Assembly (NCBI GenBank): GCA_023432655.1
Contig: JAEYUK010000248.1
Span: forward strand, 1-6,901
DNA: 6,901 nt
Direction: 5' to 3'
Source: Pseudomonadota bacterium
GTDB lineage: Bacteria; Bdellovibrionota; Bacteriovoracia; Bacteriovoracales; Bacteriovoracaceae
In this document: positions 1 to 5,355 of the stretch, piece after piece
Layout: every line of letters begins with the position of its first letter
Numbering within the stretch: the first letter of the stretch is position 1
Notes under the pieces: model-generated
Databases searched by the model: none
Told to the model about the DNA's origin: nothing
The model's input: the letters and a program-made list of their open reading frames with translations, nothing else
Translations under genes and position numbers: made by a program

Positions 1-445
1 AAGCAGTGGTCACTCCAATCACGAGACCTGCTAAATTGCCTCTAATCGCTCTCGCATAACTCTGCTTTCCGTGGCGTTTTGTCGCGTGGGCAACTTCATG
101 CCCGAGGACTGCTGCAAGGGCACCTTCAGTTTTCAAGACAGGCATAATGCCTGTGTAAACCGCCATCTTCCCCCCTGGCATACACCAGGCATTGACCTCA
201 GGACTCTCAATTAAAACCCATTCCCAATTAAAATTTTCACCTGAGGACTTAGCAATCCTTGAGGCGACCCGGTCGAGCATGGCCGTCCATTCTTTATTCT
301 GAGATATTTTGGCCTGTGTCTTCACTTCCTGATAGGCCTTAAGGGCCATAGCTTCAATATCTTTTTCCTCCGGATCTAGGGTTGAACAACCGGAAAAGAA
401 AGATGAAAGAGAAAAAATCGTAATGAGGAGTAAGAACTTTCTCAT
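1..445 (-). CDS. M48-family zinc metalloprotease lipoprotein, C-terminal part beyond the window
   Basis: The open frame starts with ATG at 443-445 and runs off the left edge, giving 148 residues. Residues 1-20 are a lipoprotein signal: a Lys/Arg start, a hydrophobic stretch, and a lipobox ending SFFSGC with Cys20 as the lipidated residue. The zinc motif HEVAH lies at residues 116-120. It is preceded by NAWCMPGG (85-92), the conserved strand before the active-site helix in Oma1/LoiP/YcaL-type M48 peptidases. The third zinc ligand (Glu in the downstream helix) lies outside the window. Members of this group are envelope proteases that degrade misfolded or damaged membrane proteins; the substrate here is unknown. 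It is the last visible gene of the minus-strand run, 39 bp after the hotdog gene. The upstream stretch is T-rich with no clear Shine-Dalgarno, so expression may depend on coupling or a separate signal. Family call is firm; exact role is not. Confidence 0.9.
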   Translation of the reverse strand, partial: MRKFLLLITIFSLSSFFSGCSTLDPEEKDIEAMALKAYQEVKTQAKISQNKEWTAMLDRVASRIAKSSGENFNWEWVLIESPEVNAWCMPGGKMAVYTGIMPVLKTEGALAAVLGHEVAHATKRHGKQSYARAIRGNLAGLVIGVTTA

Positions 446-484
446 TTGATCAATGTTAATTAAAAAAAAGAAAAAAGCTTCTCG

Positions 485-928
485 CTACGCTCTTACTGCG
501 ACGAATTCGCCGGAAAAAACACAAGACCTATTTAGACCAGATTGAATATGGGCATCAAGTTTAATCCTTGCTTTACCTCTACGCTCAAAAACTTTAATAA
601 ATTGAGAAAGGACTTCATTATCAGGGGCAGTGCAAATGGCGACGAGATCCTCACGGACCGGCTCTAGATATTGAGTGTGACCATCTTTAATTAAAACGTG
701 GGCACTAAAACCTTCTAACTCCAACCGATTAAACAAGTAAGAGTAGCAGGCCAGAATCAAAATCGTAGCTAGGCTTCCACCGAAGGCCGTGTCCATATGA
801 TTACTATTAGGTTCCAAGGGAGCTGTGATAATGATCTGATCAAGGCCCGCTTCTTTGATCTCAATTCCTATGGCCCGGGCCAGGGGAATTTGATCATAAA
901 GGTAGTCCCGAAGATCATTTGCTTTCAT
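485..928 (-). CDS. YiiD_C-family hotdog-fold protein, MadB-like malonyl-ACP decarboxylase or acyl thioesterase
   Basis: This 147-residue single-domain protein resembles the C-terminal domain of E. coli YiiD (FabY/MadA). The signature is NHMDTAFGGSL at residues 43-53, followed by the long central hotdog helix. A second conserved strand runs through QYLEPVRED (86-94). No N-terminal GNAT acetyltransferase domain is present, so it corresponds to the stand-alone form. From recall of the literature, stand-alone members (MadB) decarboxylate malonyl-ACP to acetyl-ACP, feeding initiation of fatty acid synthesis; older annotation calls the family putative thioesterase. The start codon overlaps the stop of the PAQR gene in an ATGA (925-928), indicating translational coupling; no strong ribosome binding site is visible. 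Its position beside a membrane-fluidity gene and a phospholipase agrees with a lipid role. The family call is strong, the reaction is inference. Confidence 0.8.
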   Translation of the reverse strand: MKANDLRDYLYDQIPLARAIGIEIKEAGLDQIIITAPLEPNSNHMDTAFGGSLATILILACYSYLFNRLELEGFSAHVLIKDGHTQYLEPVREDLVAICTAPDNEVLSQFIKVFERRGKARIKLDAHIQSGLNRSCVFSGEFVAVRA

Positions 929-1554
929 GAGATGAGCCGGTACATCACTATGAAATGAAGGAAGGCACCGATGACTGTACAGATATGAAAGAGCTCATGA
1001 TAGCCGAAAACATCCGGGAATGGATTAGGTCGTTTGAAGGCATAGAAAATACCTCCAACGAAATAAACAAGGCAGCCAATGATAATTAAAATCATATTAG
1101 CAATTCCTAATCCCGCGTTTAATTCAGAAATATAAGGCAAAAAAAGTGCTGCTACACCGGTATACAATAAAGCCGCCAGCATCTTCGGAGCATTGACCCA
1201 AACTATCGACTTAATAATTCCAAAGGTCACGGCCACATACACAATAGTCAGAAGTTTAATTCCATTAGATTCATCAAGTGCTAATAAACAGACTGGTGTA
1301 AAGCATCCGGCAATTAAAAGATAAATGGCAGAATGATCAAAGCGCCGCATGATAGCGCGCTTTCTCACACTCCAATTAGGCCGGTGATAAACGGCACTGA
1401 TCCCAAAAAGAGAAACTAAACATAAGGAGTAAATTAAGGCCGCTACAAAAGTCATAGTGGTTGAAGCTTTCGCGACCAACATGGCACAGGCACCGAGAGC
1501 AAGGAAAAAAGATTCTTGGTGGATGTGTCCACGTAATTTAGGCTTCATTTTCAT
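925..1554 (-). CDS. trhA: PAQR/hemolysin III family membrane homeostasis protein (TrhA-like)
   Basis: This 209-residue integral membrane protein appears to have seven hydrophobic segments. All family landmarks are present: SAVYH at 53-57 (His57), RFDHS at 71-75 (Asp73), and a C-terminal HELFH at 186-190 followed by His200. These His and Asp residues form the zinc site of the PAQR (adiponectin receptor-like) fold, which is related to ceramidases and other membrane hydrolases. The N-terminus (LRGHIHQESFF) matches the TrhA branch. Bacterial members have been linked to membrane fluidity and energy homeostasis, despite the old hemolysin name. The length is normal. Two in-frame ATGs compete at the start (1552-1554 and 1546-1548); neither has a good Shine-Dalgarno, so the longer one was kept. 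It follows pldA by 49 bp and its stop overlaps the next gene by 4 bp. Confidence 0.88.
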   Translation of the reverse strand: MKMKPKLRGHIHQESFFLALGACAMLVAKASTTMTFVAALIYSLCLVSLFGISAVYHRPNWSVRKRAIMRRFDHSAIYLLIAGCFTPVCLLALDESNGIKLLTIVYVAVTFGIIKSIVWVNAPKMLAALLYTGVAALFLPYISELNAGLGIANMILIIIGCLVYFVGGIFYAFKRPNPFPDVFGYHELFHICTVIGAFLHFIVMYRLIS

Positions 1555-1603
1555 GGGAAAATAGTAGAAAAAAAGACCTGAATTTGGCCAATACTTTCTC
1601 TCT

Positions 1604-2383
1604 TTAATAGGCCAGAAGTAGGCCTACACGATATTCCGTGCGGCTCTTATCATAGTTCCGCAAATGCTCGGAATAACCTTCAAATCGTTGTAAATACAAA
1701 GACGGATTAAATTCACTCCAGCCTAAATTGTAAACAAGCCCAACTTGGTAACTACCTTTATCAAAATCATAGCCCTTTTTCCCGGCATTTAATCGGATTT
1801 CCAGATCTAGATGATTATCCTCAATCAATATGAGGTCACTCACAAAAAAACCTAGAGAATAGTAGCCAAGGTGATCTACAACATCCTTATTCGTTTCATC
1901 CTCGTTATAAATATAGTAGGCCATAATTTGAATCCCGACGTAGTTGCGCTCGACTTTGGCCCCAAAACTGTGCCTAAGAAAAACGCGGTCCAATGAGCGG
2001 GACTCACTGGCCTCTTTACCATTTGAAGTATGTATATAACCCATGTCTAAATTAAAAAAGCTATCCCCCCACCCTTCGTAAAGGCGGTAGAAGACTTCAG
2101 GATTATAATTAATTTCTCTAAAAGGTTTGGACTCATCATAAATATTCCAAAACATCATCTGGGTATAAGCAAAATAGATATTCCAATGCTTGGCCAGTCG
2201 GTATTTAAAACTAAACTGAAGCTTTAAATCATCATCTCCGCCAACGAAATAATTACTGTTGTAATAGCTGAAATTCGTTTTGGATTCCGTCCCGAAAATG
2301 ACGGCAGCACTTTGGCCAACATCTCGGGCCCAGAGCTGATGAGAAAAAATACTAAGAAAGAGAATGAGGACTGATATTCGCAT
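1604..2383 (-). CDS. pldA: Outer membrane phospholipase A (OMPLA) with Asp in place of the catalytic Asn
   Basis: OMPLA is a 12-stranded outer-membrane barrel that hydrolyses phospholipids that have reached the outer leaflet, using calcium. The frame could extend to 2449, but ATG at 2381-2383 is chosen: it has a CAGGA ribosome binding site in the 13 bp gap after qorA, and it starts directly with a signal peptide (residues 1-19, ending QLWA). The protein is 259 residues, slightly shorter than the 289 of E. coli. The active-site block GYIHTSNG contains His118 and Ser120, equal to E. coli His142 and Ser144. Exactly 14 residues after the His, the SRSLDR block carries Asp132 where E. coli has Asn156. 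The calcium-ligand Ser (E. coli Ser152) is kept as Ser128. The C-terminal FEGYSEHLRNYD segment and the terminal Tyr fit the family and the barrel insertion signal. Confidence 0.9.
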   Translation of the reverse strand: MRISVLILFLSIFSHQLWARDVGQSAAVIFGTESKTNFSYYNSNYFVGGDDDLKLQFSFKYRLAKHWNIYFAYTQMMFWNIYDESKPFREINYNPEVFYRLYEGWGDSFFNLDMGYIHTSNGKEASESRSLDRVFLRHSFGAKVERNYVGIQIMAYYIYNEDETNKDVVDHLGYYSLGFFVSDLILIEDNHLDLEIRLNAGKKGYDFDKGSYQVGLVYNLGWSEFNPSLYLQRFEGYSEHLRNYDKSRTEYRVGLLLAY

Positions 2384-2386
2384 GGG

Positions 2387-2392
2387 TTCCTG
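2387..2392 (-). promoter_or_regulatory. Ribosome binding site deciding the pldA start
   Basis: On the minus strand this reads CAGGAA, four bases before the ATG at 2383. It fills the short gap between the qorA stop and pldA. The longer in-frame ATG at 2449 lies inside qorA and would place 22 polar residues ahead of the signal peptide, so this site argues for the internal start. Confidence 0.7.
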
Positions 2393-2396
2393 TTTT

Positions 2397-3377
2397 TTAC
2401 GGTATAAGGATAGTTGATCCCATTGAATTTCGATTGGCAATGTATTCATGTGCCAGTGATGCTTCCTCTAACTTGAACTTTCTATCAACCGCGATATGAA
2501 TTTTTTTCTCTGAAATTAAATTAAAAACTTCAGAAGCTCCTTCCTGAAGTTTTTCTGGTGTGTCCATATATGTTGCAAGAATAGGACGGGTGACATAAAG
2601 CGACCCTTTCTGACTTAATATCCCCAAATCAACATTTGTCACAGGCCCCGAAGCATTCCCAAAACTAACAAGAAGTCCGCGAGGAGCAAGCGAATCAAGT
2701 GACATTTCCCAGGTGGACTTCCCCACACCATCATAGACCACCGGAACTTTTTTCCCGGAAGTAAATTCAACGACTCGCTCTGGAACATTTTCTATAGAGT
2801 AATTAATAATCTCACTGGCGCCATTATTTTTAGCAAGGTGTGCTTTCTCTGGAGTGCTTACTGTCCCGATAAGTTTAACACCTAAATGCTTTGCCCACTG
2901 ACAGGCAATTAAACCCACTCCACCAGCTGCCGCATGAAAGAGGATTGTCTGTCCTTTTTTTAGCGGATAAGTCTCATGAAAAAGATAATAAACCGTTAAT
3001 CCTTTTAAGAGTCCCCCGGCCGCTTCCTCCATCGTCACTCCTGGAGGAATTTTAACTAAGTACCTTGCCGGTATGTTTCTTCTAACAGAATAAGACCCCA
3101 AGGGACCTTGAGCATAGGCCACTCGATCCCCAACTTTAAACTCAGAAACATTGCTTCCAACTTTTACAACTTTCCCAGCAGCTTCGGTGCCAAGACCAGA
3201 GGGTAATGTCGTCTTATAAAGTCCAGAACGAAAATAAGTTTCAACAAAATTAACACCGATCGCTTCATGCTTAATCATGACTTCATCTGAACTAGGATCG
3301 CCTAGCTCTTCGCTTACCAGTCTTAAAACCTCGGGGCCTCCGTGACTGGTAAAAATGATCTTTTGATTCGGTGTCAT
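2397..3377 (-). CDS. qorA: NADPH:quinone oxidoreductase, QorA/zeta-crystallin type
   Basis: This zinc-independent member of the medium-chain dehydrogenase/reductase superfamily is 326 residues; E. coli QorA is 327. The N-terminal GroES-like catalytic domain spans about residues 1-125, with GLGTEAAGKVVKVG at 61-74 and KVGDRVAY at 81-88. The Rossmann domain carries the dinucleotide-binding AAAGGVG at 149-155. Further family blocks are LLKGLTVYYL (123-132), YDGVG (215-219) and RGLLVSFGNASG (233-244). The Cys/His residues of zinc-binding alcohol dehydrogenases are absent, as expected. It likely reduces quinones or related enones with NADPH in the cytoplasm; the true substrate cannot be read from sequence. 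ATG at 3375-3377 has AAGGAA upstream. It is the first gene of the minus-strand run, with a candidate promoter at 3401-3429, and pldA begins 13 bp after its stop. Confidence 0.9.
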   Translation of the reverse strand: MTPNQKIIFTSHGGPEVLRLVSEELGDPSSDEVMIKHEAIGVNFVETYFRSGLYKTTLPSGLGTEAAGKVVKVGSNVSEFKVGDRVAYAQGPLGSYSVRRNIPARYLVKIPPGVTMEEAAGGLLKGLTVYYLFHETYPLKKGQTILFHAAAGGVGLIACQWAKHLGVKLIGTVSTPEKAHLAKNNGASEIINYSIENVPERVVEFTSGKKVPVVYDGVGKSTWEMSLDSLAPRGLLVSFGNASGPVTNVDLGILSQKGSLYVTRPILATYMDTPEKLQEGASEVFNLISEKKIHIAVDRKFKLEEASLAHEYIANRNSMGSTILIP

Positions 3378-3400
3378 AATGATTTCCTTTTATGATCTTT

Positions 3401-3429
3401 ATTTTCGGTTAACAAACTTTTGCTGGCAA
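3401..3429 (-). promoter_or_regulatory. Candidate sigma70-type promoter for qorA and downstream genes
   Basis: On the minus strand, TTGCCA (3424-3429, five of six to the -35 consensus) is separated by 17 bp from GAAAAT (3401-3406, four of six to the -10). Transcription would begin a few bases downstream of 3401, about 20 bases before the qorA start codon, leaving room for the AAGGAA ribosome binding site. Consensus match by eye only. Confidence 0.4.
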
Positions 3430-3491
3430 GCTTTGGTCAGCGCGCCAGAATCAATTTAATCAGCTTGCTGTGTTCCTTTTTCTTAAAGAAA
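3423..3491. repeat. Inverted repeats in the divergent intergenic region
   Basis: Two dyads lie between the divergent genes. The first has perfect 7-base arms GCAAGCT (3426-3432) and AGCTTGC (3462-3468) 29 bases apart. A competing pair, CTGGC (3423-3427) with GCCAG (3444-3448), overlaps its left arm. The second dyad is TTTCTT-A-AAGAAA at 3479-3491. The left arms overlap the candidate -35 element of the qorA promoter, so an operator is possible, but short dyads are common in A/T-rich gaps. No clear plus-strand promoter was identified in this 176 bp gap. Confidence 0.35.
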
Positions 3492-3542
3492 TCTTCGGCC
3501 TCATTCTCAATGATAAAAATTAAACTAAGGGATAATTTTCAT

Positions 3543-3547
3543 GGAGG
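3543..3547 (+). promoter_or_regulatory. Strong ribosome binding site for the secreted glutaminase-like gene
   Basis: GGAGG lies six bases before the ATG at 3554. Together with the hydrophobic N-terminus directly after that ATG, it fixes the start of the only plus-strand gene. Confidence 0.75.
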
Positions 3548-3553
3548 AAAGTA

Positions 3554-4378
3554 ATGAAAAAATTCTTATTATCAATCCCCCTCATGCTGAGTTTTGAACT
3601 TCGCTCCGAAGTATTAGTCGATTCTGTTCATTCATTCTCAGAAGGAAGGCCAGAAGAAGAACATCTCTTACATCTAAATAGCGGTCGGGTTGTTTTCGTC
3701 GATCAAAGCTACACTTCAGAGGATTTTACACCGGGAGAGACGGTTGAAATCGAAATTAATAATAAGAACCGCCTCGAAGCGGCGACTCTCCTGGACAGTC
3801 CACCGCAAAATTTTTCCGGTGAATTTGTAGAAAAAAGAAATGCGCAGGACAAGGCCACCGTCCTTCCAAGTTTATCTCGAGCGAGGAGCATATTTTACGG
3901 GATGAATCGGAGCTATAAAAGTAACACTGAATGTACCGACCGGGCCCATGTCTGGGCCTATGAAGAGTGGCGAAAGCATGGTCTGGTATCACAGAAAATG
4001 TTTATGTTTTTCACCAACACTTATATCAGACGATACAACTATCATTGGTGGTTCCACGTAACTCCTTATGTGTTAGTTGGTTCAGGCAGTACTGAATACA
4101 TGATGGATCGTCGCTACACGAGTGGCCCAAGGCTCAGAAAGACCTGGTCAGACATTTTCATCCGTTCAAAAAGAAGTTGTCCCGTCACCACCTACGCCCA
4201 CTATCGAAGAAATAAGAACGGTGTTGAACACTGCTTCCATGTGAAAAGCAATATGTACAACCGTCTGCCATATCATGTGAGGATGCAGGAAGATTACGGA
4301 AGAGTACAAACCAGGTTCAGCACCAGTGAAGTGAATTTCTCCTATCGGGCCTTTACTCGAAGAGGGCTTCGTCAGTAA
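3554..4378 (+). CDS. Secreted protein-glutaminase-like (papain-fold deamidase) protein
   Basis: This 274-residue protein starts with a short export signal (MKKFLLSIPLMLSF, cleavage probably near residues 16-19). Residues 20-100 form a beta-rich N-terminal part with an SGRVVFVD...GETVEIEI pattern, perhaps a pro-region or small accessory domain. Residues 115-205 carry the spacing of protein-glutamine glutaminases. A Cys starts a helix (ECTDRAHVW, Cys127), a His sits in a strand (WWFHVTPYVLV, His168), and an Asp follows a short way on (MMDRRY, Asp185). In that family the Cys-His-Asp triad removes the amide from protein-bound glutamine. The C-terminus is basic and aromatic, with Cys209 and Cys227 possibly forming a disulfide. 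The family is judged from motif arrangement, not from an alignment; a cysteine protease or transglutaminase-like fold is the alternative. It is transcribed alone, divergent from qorA, and its end overlaps the opposing small gene. Confidence 0.65.
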   Translation: MKKFLLSIPLMLSFELRSEVLVDSVHSFSEGRPEEEHLLHLNSGRVVFVDQSYTSEDFTPGETVEIEINNKNRLEAATLLDSPPQNFSGEFVEKRNAQDKATVLPSLSRARSIFYGMNRSYKSNTECTDRAHVWAYEEWRKHGLVSQKMFMFFTNTYIRRYNYHWWFHVTPYVLVGSGSTEYMMDRRYTSGPRLRKTWSDIFIRSKRSCPVTTYAHYRRNKNGVEHCFHVKSNMYNRLPYHVRMQEDYGRVQTRFSTSEVNFSYRAFTRRGLRQ

Positions 4379-4557
4379 GTAGTGCTCTGATTCTGATGGT
4401 GCCCGGATTCTTTATGATGGCGGTGAAAAATCTTCTTCATATTTCCGGGCATCCTTCCCTGTTTTACCAGGGTAGTAAGAATCGCAGCGATGGCAAAGAA
4501 TCCCCAAAATATCATGATAAATGTGAGAATGGGGTAACCCAGATCAGCGGTTGACAT
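4372..4557 (-). CDS. Small single-span membrane protein with a His-rich tail, unknown function
   Basis: No family was recognised for this 61-residue protein. Residues about 8-31 form one hydrophobic helix containing IFWGFF. It is followed by a positively charged segment (KQGRMPGNMKKIF), so the N-terminus is probably outside and the tail in the cytoplasm. The tail has six histidines between residues 45 and 54 (HRHHKESGHH), which could bind metal or simply be charged. That it is a real gene is supported by a near-ideal AGGAGG ribosome binding site five bases before the ATG, and by the membrane-helix composition. It lies 57 bp after pcaD on the same strand, so it may be the last gene of that operon or have its own promoter. 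Its TGA stop overlaps the end of the opposing gene by 7 bp. Confidence 0.7.
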   Translation of the reverse strand: MSTADLGYPILTFIMIFWGFFAIAAILTTLVKQGRMPGNMKKIFHRHHKESGHHQNQSTTY

Positions 4558-4562
4558 ATAGA

Positions 4563-4568
4563 CCTCCT
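4563..4568 (-). promoter_or_regulatory. Perfect AGGAGG ribosome binding site of the small membrane gene
   Basis: The minus strand reads AGGAGG followed by TCTAT and the ATG at 4557, an optimal spacing of five bases. It is the main evidence that this short frame is translated. Confidence 0.8.
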
Positions 4569-4577
4569 GATAGGGCC

Positions 4578-4599
4578 ATTCTAACGCTCCTGTCAGGAG
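4578..4599 (-). promoter_or_regulatory. 13-base palindrome with possible -10 box ahead of the small membrane gene
   Basis: CTCCTG-T-CAGGAG (4587-4599) is a perfect dyad. On the minus strand it is followed by TAGAAT (4578-4583, five of six to a -10), placing the dyad where a -10/-35 spacer would be. The -35 is poor. If the region is instead transcribed from pcaD, the dyad can fold as CTCCT[GAC]AGGAG. Its first arm CTCCTGA (4593-4599) could also pair over seven bases with TCAGGAG (4564-4570), covering the ribosome binding site. There is no T-tract, so it is not an ordinary terminator. Confidence 0.4.
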
Positions 4600-4614
4600 A
4601 AGGAAATTAACGAA

Positions 4615-5355
4615 CTAAATGAGATTTTTCTTTAAAGCTTCCGTAAAGCCAGTGGCCTCAATATTTGAAAGGTGAGCGGCAGGAAGAATGATAACTTGAG
4701 CATTGGTAAGTGCTTCTCGCATTTTTTTTGCCTCATTCACTGTCGTCACGAGATCATGTTCTCCGGCAATGATAAGAACTTTGGCTTGAATTTGAGGCAA
4801 AAGAGACCATAGATCAGTCTTTTTTAAAACTTCACAGCAATTGATGTATGACTGAGGAGGAGTGCTATTAAAGGCGACTAAAGATTTTTGCACGACTTCA
4901 GGATTTCTCCTGGTGAATTCTTCAGTAAACCATCGGGGGGGAGAAGCTTGAGCAACAGGCGCAAGACCTTCGCGCTTTACTAATTGGATTCGTGACTCCC
5001 ATATGTCGGCGGTTGCAATCTTGGGAGAAGTATTAGCGAGAGTGAAACTTAAGAATCTCTCCGGACGATGGGCCGCTAACCACATTCCGATAAGTCCCCC
5101 TAAAGAGATGCCGCAATAATGAACTTTTTCAATTTTTAGTTCATCCAAAAGTGTGACAACCTGTTCACCTAGGTCTTCAATGGAGTTCACTTTCAAACCG
5201 TCAGTATTATAACGAAGAAGACGAAAGGAAGACTTTAATTCTTCAATCTGTCTGTCCCACATGGAGTAGTCTGTTCCAAGTGAATTAGAAAATAATAAAA
5301 CAGGCCTATTTTCATCTCCGTCAAAACGGTAATCAATTCCTCGAGAACTTTTCAT
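4615..5355 (-). CDS. pcaD: 3-oxoadipate enol-lactone hydrolase (alpha/beta hydrolase), shortened loop
   Basis: PcaD opens the lactone ring of beta-ketoadipate enol-lactone to give 3-oxoadipate in the cytoplasm. The frame extends to 5403, but ATG at 5353-5355 is chosen. It sits in an ATGA overlap with the pcaF stop, has GGAG eight bases upstream, and gives the normal family N-terminus and a normal length of 246 residues. The catalytic triad is visible: Ser84 in the nucleophile elbow GISLGG (82-87), Asp201 in GEHD, and His228 in AAHLSNIE, the last a typical PcaD block. The oxyanion region is FSNSLGTDYSMWD (22-34). The usual RYDxRGHGxS...Y loop is replaced by RYNTDGLKVNS (48-58), about 8-10 residues shorter than usual. 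Placement directly after pcaF supports the pathway; a related lactonase or esterase is the alternative. Confidence 0.82.
   Translation of the reverse strand: MKSSRGIDYRFDGDENRPVLLFSNSLGTDYSMWDRQIEELKSSFRLLRYNTDGLKVNSIEDLGEQVVTLLDELKIEKVHYCGISLGGLIGMWLAAHRPERFLSFTLANTSPKIATADIWESRIQLVKREGLAPVAQASPPRWFTEEFTRRNPEVVQKSLVAFNSTPPQSYINCCEVLKKTDLWSLLPQIQAKVLIIAGEHDLVTTVNEAKKMREALTNAQVIILPAAHLSNIEATGFTEALKKNLI

Noticed and set aside
446..500. T-rich tract after the hotdog gene resembling a terminator on the minus strand
   Set aside because: No stable G/C stem precedes the T-run; only a weak A/T stem (GAGAA/TTTTC) can be drawn, so termination before the M48 gene is unsupported.
1568..1589. Possible terminator after pldA (GGCC/GGTC followed by seven T on the minus strand)
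   Set aside because: The stem is only four pairs including a G-T wobble with a seven-base loop, too weak to call, although the T-tract is genuine.
2384..2449. N-terminal extension of pldA by 22 residues
   Set aside because: It lies inside the qorA coding end, is polar ahead of a clear signal peptide, and the internal ATG at 2383 has its own CAGGA ribosome binding site.
3500..3540. Plus-strand promoter with GATAAT at 3531-3536
   Set aside because: A start from that box would fall on the ribosome binding site, and no -35 match lies at 16-18 bp; other A/T-rich boxes nearby also lack a partner.
3709..3992. Minus-strand reading frames opposite the glutaminase-like gene
   Set aside because: Low-complexity Ser/Arg/Phe-rich products without ribosome binding sites; they are shadows of the well-supported plus-strand gene.
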